Source of the DNA: JAIYDJ01 sp031400505
GTDB lineage: Bacteria; Pseudomonadota; Alphaproteobacteria; Rhodobacterales; Rhodobacteraceae
NCBI GenBank assembly: GCA_031400505.1
Contig: JANNPZ010000002.1
Coordinates: 1 to 48,775, forward strand
Direction of reading: 5' to 3'
Length of the DNA: 48,775 bases
Made by a program: the position numbers and the translations under genes. Shown here piece by piece: positions 26,588-34,910 of the stretch (position 1 is its first letter; each line of letters begins with the position of its first letter). The notes under the pieces are model-generated. The model did no database searches. It saw nothing but the letters and a program-made list of their open reading frames with translations, and was not told the origin of the DNA.

Positions 26588-27346
26588 TCATCCCCCGAAC
26601 AGTCCGGCCACAGCCCAGCTGACCGAAAGGGTCACCCTGCGGCTGTCTGCTACGTCCGAAACGTCATTCACCAGCGCGTGAAGCGAAACGTTTTTCAAAT
26701 TGCGCGGCCTGAAAGACACCCCGAGGTCAAATGCCTCGCCCGTCCACGCCGCGCTGACCGCCGTGGTTTCGCTTAGCCCAATTCCGGCGCCAAGAAACAC
26801 CCCGAAATCCGTGGCATTGTTTTGCAGGTCGTTGCCGACGCCAATCGTCAGCATGTAGGGCAAGCGGTTGCCATTTGCCGAAGGCCGGGTCAGGCTAAAA
26901 GTGGTCAACGCGATTTTACCGCGCGCATCGACAGCGTCGGCCTCACCCCAATTGGCCAGTTGATTGCCTTCAAGACTGAGGTAGGTCGGATGCTTGCCAG
27001 CACTGATCCGACGCGAAAATTTCAGGTTCAGATAACCGGAGTCGCCGAAACTCTCGGTCAGGGACGCAATTGAGGCGGTTACCTGAATGCCGATGGCGTC
27101 TTCCGCGCTTCCCAGGCCAAAGCCCAATTCTATCGACCCGTCCGTCTCCGGGCCGGGGCCGGATTCCAGAAAGCTGCCGGTAATCGATGCAAAGCCCGTG
27201 CCGGATGGCGCAACTGTGGCCGATGATATGCCCTGAAGAGTCAGGAATTTTGCGCCATCCTGTGCAATCACCGTCTTGGCAGGTCCGAACAGACCAATCA
27301 AGACAACCACCAAAGCCTTCAAAAAGCAAAAACCCCGGGGTGCCAT
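26588..27346 (-). CDS. Predicted outer-membrane beta-barrel protein
   Basis: From ATG 27346 the product is 252 residues, with a signal peptide (about 8-29, cleavage near VIAQ|DG). Alternating-hydrophobic strands rich in Gly, Ser and Thr follow (for example SIELGFGLGSAEDAIGIQVTASI, YLNLKFSRRIS, FGVFLGAGIGLSETTAVSAAW, VTLSVSWAVAGLFGG). The pattern and length suggest an 8- to 10-stranded barrel. The frame is open to 27664, but the Arg-rich upstream part lacks export features; ATG 27397 is an alternative start. It is the first gene of the leftward operon with the YceI-OmpA and caspase genes. Confidence 0.7.
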   Translation of the reverse strand: MAPRGFCFLKALVVVLIGLFGPAKTVIAQDGAKFLTLQGISSATVAPSGTGFASITGSFLESGPGPETDGSIELGFGLGSAEDAIGIQVTASIASLTESFGDSGYLNLKFSRRISAGKHPTYLSLEGNQLANWGEADAVDARGKIALTTFSLTRPSANGNRLPYMLTIGVGNDLQNNATDFGVFLGAGIGLSETTAVSAAWTGEAFDLGVSFRPRNLKNVSLHALVNDVSDVADSRRVTLSVSWAVAGLFGG

Positions 27347-27771
27347 CGGATACGCAATGTCTCCTGTGTTTGCGGGTCTGTGTTGCAATGCCGTCATTGG
27401 CCCAACCCCTTGACCCGCCGCAGGTCCTGAACCTGCCCGTTTACGCAAGTGCACGATGCGCTGCTGAGGTTTCGCAGTCAAGTCACCATCACCCCACAGA
27501 CAAAGTTCGCGACTCTGCGAAAGGCCAGCGAAGGCTGCGAAACTGCGGCGCTGACCAGGGCGCCCGATCCGGTCTTCTGCGCGTCTCAGGACCGCTAGCC
27601 ACGCGCCTGCGCAGAGTGAACGCGTCAAGCGTGACGGAGTTTTTCCCAACGCAGTTTGTGTCAACCTGATTCTTAATGCAAAACTGGAAATAGTGGCTAT
27701 GTTTTCAAAATGCGTCGTGTACTTTGGGCATTAAATTTCCCACACGTCGGAATCAATGGAGCTCCTTTTCA
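27347..27771. other. Divergent intergenic region, no gene recognised
   Basis: About 425 bp lie between the barrel gene start and the plus-strand protease-like gene. Base composition becomes AT-richer from about 27665 onward. The region should hold the promoters for both divergent genes. No RNA gene or repeat was recognised. The in-frame upstream extension of the barrel gene to 27664 is judged non-coding. Confidence 0.5.
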
Positions 27772-28320
27772 ATGCCGGAAAATTTGTACACCGACTCGAA
27801 CACGGTCGGGACGATGATGAAATACAGCAAGAAGTCGACGACTTTGAGTGCTGCCTCGACTAAAAGCAACATTGGAACCTGCGCCGCACTTGCGGCAGTT
27901 TTTTTGAAGAACTGGTTTTCAAAAATCCCGGGTAGGACAAAACCGGATCCTGTGCTGGCCCAGATCGTCTTTTCTCGTTGCTGGATAAAATTTGGGGCGG
28001 GGGATGTAAACACGTTCAATCATGCAAACATCACGGCTGCACGCCTGACCGGGAAAGAGGTCTATCCAAACGTTGGGGGATTGGCTGATAATCTGAAATA
28101 CATGGCCGAGAATCCAGACTTCTATTATATCGACCTTCAGCAAGGCCATGTTGTGGCCGCCGTCACGTCCGGCGGGTTCTATTTCTATGACAGCAACAGC
28201 CTTGGATTGTCGAAATACAGCGATGCGGGCGAATTCAAGACCGAGGTCGCCGTGTATCTTGCAAATCAGGGTTGGCAAATGGCTCCGACGCCGTGGCTTT
28301 ACTCAGTCGTCGACGCTTGA
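27772..28320 (+). CDS. Putative papain-like (YopT/C58-type) cysteine protease, candidate effector
   Basis: The 182-residue product (ATG 27772 with GGAG 10 bp upstream; an in-frame ATG at 27724 is less likely) has no signal peptide. A candidate catalytic triad is visible: Cys37 in NIGTCAALAAVFLKNW, His126 in LQQGHVVAAV, and Asp140 in FYFYDSNSLG. The order and local context (GxC..L...W; H(A/V)xA; FxD-x-N-x-G) resemble C58 proteases such as YopT and AvrPphB. Its coding is less GC-rich than its neighbours. It stands alone between the T6SS-linked envelope operon and tRNA-Thr, suggesting horizontal acquisition. An effector role is inference, and no obvious immunity gene is adjacent. Confidence 0.6.
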   Translation: MPENLYTDSNTVGTMMKYSKKSTTLSAASTKSNIGTCAALAAVFLKNWFSKIPGRTKPDPVLAQIVFSRCWIKFGAGDVNTFNHANITAARLTGKEVYPNVGGLADNLKYMAENPDFYYIDLQQGHVVAAVTSGGFYFYDSNSLGLSKYSDAGEFKTEVAVYLANQGWQMAPTPWLYSVVDA

Positions 28321-28760
28321 ACACACACCTTGCACCATCCCCCGCAGCTGCGAAGTTGTCTGCCTTTGGCGAGGGCGGCCGTCCGGTCGATCAAGCCAAT
28401 TCATCCTGACGATACCGCTTGCGACGGGATGGGGCACTTGCAAGACCGAGTACATGCAGTGGTGTCCACCGACGGGCGTGAATTGGATGAACTCGTCAAG
28501 TGACGAAAGACGGCGACAGTTGGCGAACGCAATTCACCCAAGATACCGCGGAGCGCTGATAGGCTCGCGGCGCGGATGATCGTCGTACGTCACACCATTT
28601 GCGCAAAGGCAGACCCACGGCCACCAATCCCGGTATGCAAGATCCCGGGACCTGTCACATTCAATCTTGTATCCGGGATTTCACACCAGACCCTTCGCGC
28701 CAATCGACGGCGCGGCAAACAGGTCCCCCAACGCAGGCTTGATGATTTCGACGAGAAGGA
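28321..28760. other. Gene-poor stretch between the protease-like gene and tRNA-Thr
   Basis: This 440-bp stretch has only short open frames in all directions, none with a credible start site, codon pattern or recognised motif. It may hold decayed sequence at an island boundary. I see no terminator with a clear T-run and no integrase remnant. Confidence 0.5.
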
Positions 28761-28836
28761 TGGTGCCGCTGAAGGGACTCGAACCCCCGACCCCATCATT
28801 ACGAATGACGTGCTCTACCAGCTGAGCTACAGCGGC
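28761..28836 (-). tRNA. tRNA-Thr (anticodon CGT)
   Basis: A full 76-nt cloverleaf lies on the minus strand. The acceptor stem is GCCGCTG/CAGCGGC, the D-arm is GCTCAGCTGGTAGAGC, the anticodon stem is CGTCA/TGATG, and the loop TTCGTAA gives anticodon CGT (codon ACG). The T-loop is TTCGAGT, and an encoded CCA ends at 28761. The 3' end faces the T6SS side of the window. Confidence 0.95.
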
Positions 28837-29020
28837 ATCCTTCTCGGCCACATACACGGGCCGCAAGCTTCGAACAAGCGGTCCCACAACCAACTGGTGT
28901 TGCAGATCATCCGCAAGATTGAACGAAATGCCCAACCCTGCACATCGCCAGCCCGGACACAGCCGCACCTTTTGGTGCGTGGGTGGTATGGGTTCGGCAA
29001 AGTGAAGTCAAGTTCCGCGC

Positions 29021-30469
29021 TTAGCGCCCGTTCGGGCCCGTTGTCGTTCCGTCGATGATTTCATCCTGCACCCCGTCTTTTGCTGTCGGCTTCGGGCTGG
29101 AGACCAGCAACGGAAGCAGCTCTGTACCGGTCGCGCTTGGCCCGTTGCCTTCGGGCGGTTCGCGCCAGGACAGGGTATCGAAACCCCCGCAGTTTTCGCA
29201 GATCGGACCCCACGTCGCGTGGATCGCCTGGCATTTGTCGCAGCACCACTGCGGTCCGCGCGGCGCTGTCAGCGCCCGCGTCAGCCAGCCCCGCACGACC
29301 GCCTCATCGGACCCTTCGCCACGTTCGATGGCCGCCATGATCGCAAGCGCCCGTTGCGTCGGGTGCCGTGTGGCAACATCCGCCATGGCGCGACGCGCTG
29401 CAGGAAAATCTTCGGCGCTGATCTGCAATTCGGCGTCCAGAAGACGTGTCTCGTCGCGGCCTTTATGCTGGGCGAGCAATGGTTTGAACCGTTTCAGCCG
29501 GGCTACCGGTGTTTCTTCCGGTTCGATTTCGGCAAACACGGCGGCCAGATCGGGATGTGGCTGGCCTTCGTAGGCTTTGCGGATCACCCGGGCTGCGTTG
29601 CGTTTTTCACCTTTGGCGATAAAGCTGCGGGCAGCCATGGCGGCGGCGGGGATCAGGTCGGGCGACAGTCGGTTGGCGGCAATTGCAGCCTCGCGTGCCT
29701 CGATGCTGGCGGACTCGTCCATGATCCCGGCGGCTTCTTGCAGCGCCAGAACGGCATCGCGGCGGCGGAACACGTCGCGCGGCAAAGCGCCGCGTTTTTG
29801 CTGTGCGCCCAGTGTAGCCCGGGCACCCTTCCAATCTGCCTTTTCGGACTGCAGGCGCAGCAGGATGTCTTGCGTCTCGGCGTGTTTCGGTTTCATCGCG
29901 AAGGCCTTCTCGGCCAACGCCAATGCCGTATCGGTATCGCCTTCGGACAGTTTTTGCTTTAGCAGCCCGCGCACGCCGACAAACCGGGTGGCCTCATTCG
30001 CAAGCAAGCTCTTGTAGGCGTTGGTTGCCCGAGGACCGTCACCCGAAGCGTCGGCGGCCTGCGCCACCAGCAGCGTGGTCAGATCGGGTCTCTCGAGATA
30101 CCTTGCTGCCCGCTGCGCCTTGATCAGCGCCAGACGGCCTTCGCCAGAGGCAAGTGCCAGCATCCCGTCGTTCAGCGCCTGATAGCCGCGCCTTTCGCGG
30201 TTCCGGTCAAAATACCGCGAAATCGCAGTCTCGTCTCCGTTCAGAAACCGCAGGCTGGCAACCAGCAGACCGGCGACTTTCAACACGAACCACAAAAGCC
30301 CCAGCACCGCCAACACCACCAGGGCCGTCTGCAGCGGACCAAGGGTAAATTCCCAATCGGCTGCAGCGATCCGGATCTTGCCTTGGGTATCCAGCAACAG
30401 GCTCGCGCCAAAGCTGGCCGCAGCGATCAGGGTAACGAACAGGATAACCTTCAACAGCGACCAGATCAT
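29021..30469 (-). CDS. hemY: HemY-domain TPR membrane protein with C-terminal zinc-ribbon-like motif
   Basis: The 482-residue protein has two N-terminal membrane helices (about 3-25 and 45-70), the HemY N-domain (including RFLNGDETAISRYFDRNRERRGY), then TPR-like helical repeats up to about 400. Near the C-terminus C410-x2-C413 and C424-x2-C427 form a rubredoxin or zinc-ribbon-like site, similar in style to the end of LapB/YciM. Despite the name, HemY of this type is not protoporphyrinogen oxidase, and its role in haem metabolism is unresolved. It follows mic60 with a 1-bp gap, in the order hemD-mic60-hemY common in alphaproteobacteria. Confidence 0.88.
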   Translation of the reverse strand: MIWSLLKVILFVTLIAAASFGASLLLDTQGKIRIAAADWEFTLGPLQTALVVLAVLGLLWFVLKVAGLLVASLRFLNGDETAISRYFDRNRERRGYQALNDGMLALASGEGRLALIKAQRAARYLERPDLTTLLVAQAADASGDGPRATNAYKSLLANEATRFVGVRGLLKQKLSEGDTDTALALAEKAFAMKPKHAETQDILLRLQSEKADWKGARATLGAQQKRGALPRDVFRRRDAVLALQEAAGIMDESASIEAREAAIAANRLSPDLIPAAAMAARSFIAKGEKRNAARVIRKAYEGQPHPDLAAVFAEIEPEETPVARLKRFKPLLAQHKGRDETRLLDAELQISAEDFPAARRAMADVATRHPTQRALAIMAAIERGEGSDEAVVRGWLTRALTAPRGPQWCCDKCQAIHATWGPICENCGGFDTLSWREPPEGNGPSATGTELLPLLVSSPKPTAKDGVQDEIIDGTTTGPNGR

Positions 30470-30470
30470 T

Positions 30471-31673
30471 TCATTTCCCCGCCTGTTGCATCAGACCAGT
30501 CAGGGCAGCCTGCGCATCCAGCCGTTGCCGGGCCTGCGCCGACCAGTCTGCAAGGACGGCCTGTGCTTCGGGTGGCAGGGCTGCGATTTCGGTCAAGGCT
30601 GCAGCAACATCGGCACGGGCGAGTGCGGCCTCGGCGCGGGACAGCACAGCGTCGGGGTCCGTGCCTTCGCGGGGAGCAAGGGAGCGCGCACCGGTTTGGT
30701 TTCGCAGGAAAGTTCCAACGCGGTCCGTCCAGTTCTCGCCCGGATTGGCGCGTAACGCCTGCTCCAACGCCAGGCGCGCTGCGTCAGGGAATGCAGCCCG
30801 CAGGACCGCGACCGACGGCAGGCCCGTGTCGGCAAAGCCCGCAATGACGTCCGGAACGGCTTCGTCACCCAAAGACGTCAGGGCGGCGCGATAGGGCAAC
30901 CCGCTGTCGAATGCGGCCGCGATCTGGCCCAGCGCCGCGTTGCGGGTCGCTTCGGCCGCAATCGCTGTGGCCTGTGCCGCAAGGTTGGCGGCGCTCGCTT
31001 CGGCCGCGGTCAGACGCGCCTCGACGTCGGCTATCAGTGCGGTCAGGTCGCTGGAGGCGCCACCGCCTTGCGACTTGAGGGCAGCCATTTCGGCTTGCAA
31101 TGCGGCCAGCGCCGCAGGTGACACACCGGTTTCCGAAGGCAGGTCGGCAAGAGCGGCAAGATTGGCCTCTACCCGGTCAATCCTTGCGACGAGTGGGGCA
31201 ACATCGGGTTGCTCGATCGCTTCAACCGCCGCAATCCGTTCGATCAGCGCAGGGTCTGGCGCCGGAGTGGGCTGGGCCAGTTGCGACAGCCGTTCCAATT
31301 CGGCGCGCAGTGACTGGTTTTGGCTCTCGGCATCGGCAAGTCGTGCCTCGATGGCCGATGGATCAAACGCCGCTTGCTGCGGCAGATAGCGCTGCACGCC
31401 GTATCCGACACCGCCGGCGATTGCAGCGCCGATCACAATGCCCAGAAAAGTCGACCCCGACTTGCGCGGTTCCGGATCGGCTGCAGGTGCAGGCATCGGC
31501 TGCTGCGAAATCGCGGCCGGGGGTTCAGTGCGATCCGGTCTTGGATCCGGTTTATCGGTTTCCGGTTCGGAACTGTCTGGCTGATCGGGTCCGGGCTCGG
31601 CCACGGCAGGCGCGATCTGCGCAGACGGATCATTTGACGGCTCAGCGGTGCTCGGGGACGCGGTGTCGGTCAT
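30471..31673 (-). CDS. Mitofilin/Mic60-like inner-membrane protein (COG4223 type)
   Basis: The 400-residue protein has an acidic, Pro-rich cytoplasmic N-terminus (1-70) and one transmembrane helix (about 75-93). A long coiled-coil-forming periplasmic part follows (about 100-250). The C-terminal mitofilin-like helical region spans about 255-400 and includes GLPYRAALTSLGDEAVPDVI. Alphaproteobacterial Mic60 is the ancestor of the mitochondrial crista-junction protein, shapes intracytoplasmic or inner membranes, and sits beside haem genes, as here between hemD and hemY. Confidence 0.85.
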   Translation of the reverse strand: MTDTASPSTAEPSNDPSAQIAPAVAEPGPDQPDSSEPETDKPDPRPDRTEPPAAISQQPMPAPAADPEPRKSGSTFLGIVIGAAIAGGVGYGVQRYLPQQAAFDPSAIEARLADAESQNQSLRAELERLSQLAQPTPAPDPALIERIAAVEAIEQPDVAPLVARIDRVEANLAALADLPSETGVSPAALAALQAEMAALKSQGGGASSDLTALIADVEARLTAAEASAANLAAQATAIAAEATRNAALGQIAAAFDSGLPYRAALTSLGDEAVPDVIAGFADTGLPSVAVLRAAFPDAARLALEQALRANPGENWTDRVGTFLRNQTGARSLAPREGTDPDAVLSRAEAALARADVAAALTEIAALPPEAQAVLADWSAQARQRLDAQAALTGLMQQAGK

Positions 31674-31729
31674 GGTCAGGCCTTGCGGGAAACGGATGTG
31701 ACCACCCTACGCGGCGCGCCATGACAGGA

Positions 31730-32452
31730 TCAAGTCCGCCCCCTTGCGACACAGAGGTTTTCTATAACGTGCAACAGAGTGGTGGCGTCCGGCGTCGCCG
31801 CAATCGCCAGCCGGACCGGATGCAGCCGGCGGGCACAGTCTGCCACGGCAGGGCTAAGAGCCGCGATCCAAAGGGGGGCCAGGAATGGGCCGGACTGCGC
31901 CAAAAGACTGGCGCTGCGCGGTGAAAACAGCGGAAGAACGACGGGGGCCTCAGCGGCAAGCAGCATGGCGGCTTCGGCGGTCAAAGGGCAGGGTTTCTGA
32001 TCGTAAACGACCACTTCCCGCACCATTATTTCTGCAGAATCAAGATTTTCCGCCAAATTTCCCGCCACACAGCGCCCCCGCAGATACAAGAACCGCCCAC
32101 CCGGTTGCGTCGTCTTGATCAGGTGCACCAGCGCCGCCGCGTTGCCCTTGGCCGATTGCGGATGAAATCCTGCGTCGGATGCGGCCTGCGCTGTCTGATC
32201 CCCGACACACCAGGCACGAAGGGGCAGGTTGCGGCCTTCGGCGGATAACCGCCGTGCTGCTTCTGCCCCAGTTTCGGATGTCAGGATCAAGGCATCAAAC
32301 TTTTCTGCAGGAACAACGGGGTTCAGAAAAACCGGCTCCATCAGCGGCGCGATGACAATCCGCGTCGCCGCGCCAAACGAGTCGCGCAGCCTTTCGGCGA
32401 ACCGCGCCGATGCGGCCGCAGGGCGGGTCAGCAGGAAGGATTGTGCGGTCAT
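31730..32452 (-). CDS. hemD: Uroporphyrinogen-III synthase HemD
   Basis: HemD closes and inverts hydroxymethylbilane to uroporphyrinogen III. ATG 32452 gives 240 residues beginning TAQSFLLTRPAAASARFAE, the normal HemD N-terminus; upstream in-frame sequence to 32572 lies across the divergent tsaD start and is not coding. Recognisable segments are LILTSETGAEAARRL (about 58-72), RFLYLRGR (about 114-121) and VVLPLFSPRSASLL (about 169-182). Only 48 bp separate it from divergent tsaD. A hemC gene is not adjacent in this window. Confidence 0.88.
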   Translation of the reverse strand: MTAQSFLLTRPAAASARFAERLRDSFGAATRIVIAPLMEPVFLNPVVPAEKFDALILTSETGAEAARRLSAEGRNLPLRAWCVGDQTAQAASDAGFHPQSAKGNAAALVHLIKTTQPGGRFLYLRGRCVAGNLAENLDSAEIMVREVVVYDQKPCPLTAEAAMLLAAEAPVVLPLFSPRSASLLAQSGPFLAPLWIAALSPAVADCARRLHPVRLAIAATPDATTLLHVIENLCVARGRT

Positions 32453-32500
32453 GATCCAAGTGTTACCTGCGGTCTTGGCATTGGGCAACCGGCGTGGGCG

Positions 32501-33592
32501 ATGAACCGGACACTGACTTTTCTGGGCATCGAGTCGAGTTGCGATGACACCGCCGCCGCCGTGGTACGCCATGGGGCGGAAAGCCTGATCCTTTCGTCAG
32601 AAGTCGAGGGACAGGTGCCGCTTCACGCGGCGTTTGGCGGGGTCGTTCCGGAAATTGCTGCACGCGCGCATGTCGAAAGACTGGATCACGTGGTGGAACG
32701 TGCACTGGCTGCGTCGGGCGTCGGGTTGGGGGATCTTGATGGCATCGCCGTGACGGCAGGCCCCGGGTTGATCGGTGGCGTTCTGTCGGGCGTGATGCTG
32801 GCGCGTGGGCTGGCTGCGGCACGCGGGCTGCCATTGATCGGGATCAACCATCTTGCGGGGCACGCACTGACACCGCGATTGACGGACGGTCTGGCATTTC
32901 CCTACCTGATGCTGCTGGTGTCGGGCGGGCACTGCCAGTTCCTGATTGTCGAGGGCGTGGATCGTTTTCGCCGTTTGGGTGGCACGATCGACGATGCCCC
33001 CGGCGAGGCGTTCGACAAGACGGCGCGGCTGTTGGGTCTGCCGCAGCCCGGCGGTCCGGCGGTCGAGGCAGAGGCACTGCTGGGGGACGCGCGCCGTTTT
33101 GGCTTTCCGCGGCCTTTGCTGGATCGGCCCGGCTGCGATCTGTCGTTCTCAGGCCTGAAAACCGCCGTTCTGCGGGCGCGAGACGCAACGATAGCCGCGG
33201 CGGGCGGATTGCGTCTGCAGGATCGTCGCGATCTGTGTGCCGGGTTTCAGGCGGCAGTCGGCGATGTGCTGGCGGAAAAGACACGCCGGGCGCTGGCGAT
33301 TTACCTTGACCTGTCACCGGATGTGCCGGTTTGTGCTGTGGCGGGCGGCGTGGCCGCAAACGCTGCGTTGCGCGCCAAACTGCAAGACGTATGCAGCAGC
33401 GAGGGTGTGCGGTTTCTGGCCCCGCCATTGCGACTTTGTACCGACAACGCAGCAATGATCGCCTGGGCCGGGATCGAACGGTTTCGTGCGGGTCTGGTTG
33501 ATGCCGCCGATCTGGTGGCGCGGCCGCGCTGGCCGCTCGATGCAACCGCCCCGGCGATGATTGGTTCTGGCAAGCGGGGGGCAAAGGCATGA
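32501..33592 (+). CDS. tsaD: tRNA N6-threonylcarbamoyladenosine transferase subunit TsaD
   Basis: TsaD, with TsaB/TsaE, transfers threonylcarbamoyl to A37 of ANN-decoding tRNAs. From ATG 32501 it has 363 residues. It starts LTFLGIESSCDDTAAAVV and contains the metal-binding His117 and His121 in INHLAGHAL and the conserved LVSGGHCQF segment (about 137-145). The frame is open 60 bp upstream, but the family start is at 32501. The stop overlaps an ATG (CATGA), yet no gene of significance follows until 33708. Confidence 0.96.
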   Translation: MNRTLTFLGIESSCDDTAAAVVRHGAESLILSSEVEGQVPLHAAFGGVVPEIAARAHVERLDHVVERALAASGVGLGDLDGIAVTAGPGLIGGVLSGVMLARGLAAARGLPLIGINHLAGHALTPRLTDGLAFPYLMLLVSGGHCQFLIVEGVDRFRRLGGTIDDAPGEAFDKTARLLGLPQPGGPAVEAEALLGDARRFGFPRPLLDRPGCDLSFSGLKTAVLRARDATIAAAGGLRLQDRRDLCAGFQAAVGDVLAEKTRRALAIYLDLSPDVPVCAVAGGVAANAALRAKLQDVCSSEGVRFLAPPLRLCTDNAAMIAWAGIERFRAGLVDAADLVARPRWPLDATAPAMIGSGKRGAKA

Positions 33593-33707
33593 AGCCGCTG
33601 GAGGACTGCCTGGACCAGACCGCATACAAATTCGTCGGACGATCGGAACTTGGCTGCGCTGGCTGCGCGAAATCTGTCGAACGGATCTTTGAAACAGGAG
33701 TGAACTT

Positions 33708-33980
33708 ATGCGTTTCGCCTTGATATGTCATGACAAACCCGGCGCCTTGCAGGTGCGCCTTGACAATCGCGCAGCGCATCTGGCGCATATTCAGACGTCG
33801 GGTGTGGTTGAAATGGCCGGTCCGTTCATCGACCCTTTGGGCCAGATGACCGGCAGTCTGGTGGTTCTTGACGTGGAAAATCTGGCAGCCGCGCAGGCCT
33901 GGGTGGCCGCAGACCCCTACGGGCTGGCGGGGCTATTTGACAGCGTTACGGTCACCGAATGGAAAAAGGTGATCGGATGA
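33708..33980 (+). CDS. YCII-family small protein
   Basis: The 90-residue protein begins MRFALICHDKPGALQVRL and contains AHLAHIQTSG, the His-centred motif of YCII-related (YciI-like) ferredoxin-fold proteins. Some family members have dehydrochlorinase-like activity, but the role of this group is unknown. AGGAG lies 8 bp upstream of the start, and the stop overlaps the EVE gene start by 4 bp (ATGA). The 115-bp gap before it, after tsaD, holds no recognised gene. Confidence 0.88.
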   Translation: MRFALICHDKPGALQVRLDNRAAHLAHIQTSGVVEMAGPFIDPLGQMTGSLVVLDVENLAAAQAWVAADPYGLAGLFDSVTVTEWKKVIG

Positions 33981-34396
33981 CGAATTGGTTGTTCAAATCC
34001 GAACCCGACACATGGAGTTGGGATCAGCAGGTGGCGCGTGGTGCTGCGGGCGAGGAATGGCATGGGGTGCGCAACTATCAGGCGCGCAACAACATGCGCC
34101 TAATGCAGATCGGCGATCTGGGGTTCTATTATCACTCCAACATCGGCAAGGAAGTCGTGGGCATCGTCGAGGTGTGCCAGACCTCTGCGCCCGACAGCAC
34201 GACCGACGATCCGCGTTGGGATTGCGTCCACATCCGCGCGGTGCGGCCCTTTTTGCAGCCGGTCACGCTGGAGACTTGCAAGGTGCAGCCGGGGCTAGAG
34301 AAAATGGTTCTGATCAACAACAGCCGGTTGTCGGTGCAGCCGGTGACCCCAGACGAATGGCGCATCGTCTGCGGGATGGGCGGCGTCGCGCCGTAA
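33977..34396 (+). CDS. EVE-domain protein
   Basis: The 139-residue protein starts TNWLFKSEPDTWSWDQQ and contains WHGVRNYQARNNMRLMQIGD and GFYYHSN, all hallmarks of EVE (PUA-like) domains, which are thought to bind modified nucleotides or RNA. ATG 33977, overlapping the YCII stop, gives the conserved N-terminus. It is translationally coupled to the YCII gene. Confidence 0.93.
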   Translation: MTNWLFKSEPDTWSWDQQVARGAAGEEWHGVRNYQARNNMRLMQIGDLGFYYHSNIGKEVVGIVEVCQTSAPDSTTDDPRWDCVHIRAVRPFLQPVTLETCKVQPGLEKMVLINNSRLSVQPVTPDEWRIVCGMGGVAP

Positions 34397-34410
34397 CGAA
34401 GGAGAAAGAC

Positions 34411-34794
34411 ATGGTAGTGCTGAACGTGATTGCTGCGGCGATCGGTGCCTTTGCATTCGGCGCCTTGTGGTACATCGTGATGGGGAACCGCTGGATGGCG
34501 GCCTCGGGGGTGACCGAAGAGCTGCAGCGTGCCGGTGGGCCGATGCCCTTTGTCGTCGGATTGATTGCTATGGTGCTGGTGGCCGGGATGATGCGGCACA
34601 TCTTCGCCGGGGCGGGGATCGTGTGCCTCGGGGCGGGCATTCTGGCCGGAGCCGGGATCGGGGCGTTTTTCATCACGCCCTGGATGGCCATGAACTATGC
34701 CTTCGCGCAGCGCAAACCCGCGCTGACCGTGATTGACGGGGTCAATGCCGTGGTCGGATGCACCGTGATGGGCGCGATCCTGACGCTGTTTTGA
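34411..34794 (+). CDS. DUF1761-family membrane protein
   Basis: The 127-residue hydrophobic protein has four predicted transmembrane helices (about 4-24, 48-66, 68-92, 105-126). The FGALWYIVMGNRWM motif after the first helix matches DUF1761 proteins, whose function is unknown. AAGGAG lies 6 bp upstream of ATG 34411, 14 bp after the EVE gene stop, so it is likely the last gene of the tsaD-side transcript. Confidence 0.85.
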   Translation: MVVLNVIAAAIGAFAFGALWYIVMGNRWMAASGVTEELQRAGGPMPFVVGLIAMVLVAGMMRHIFAGAGIVCLGAGILAGAGIGAFFITPWMAMNYAFAQRKPALTVIDGVNAVVGCTVMGAILTLF

Positions 34795-34910
34795 AGTAAA
34801 TGGGGGGACCCGCACCCCTACGAGACCCCCCACCACCCCACGTGCTCCCCTGGCACCACACGTGTTCTGAAAAAGGTCTCGGGCCTACTGCCCCGAGATA
34901 CACACTACAT

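Noticed and set aside
28148..28579. Open frame overlapping and extending past the protease-like gene
   Set aside because: The overlapping part is out of frame with the better gene. The extension has many Cys/Trp/Arg and no start or motif.
33591..33725. A 44-codon frame after tsaD with a CxGC-like pair (starting MKPLEDCLDQ)
   Set aside because: It overlaps the YCII start in another frame, has no ribosome-binding site of its own and no recognised homologue. It is most likely chance.
32844..33788. A 314-codon minus-strand open frame opposite tsaD
   Set aside because: Composition (Arg/Pro/Ser-rich) and position show it is a shadow of tsaD.
34800..34866. Short C-rich run with CACGTG twice after the DUF1761 gene
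   Set aside because: The spacing does not give a stable stem with a T-run, and a regulatory role cannot be supported.
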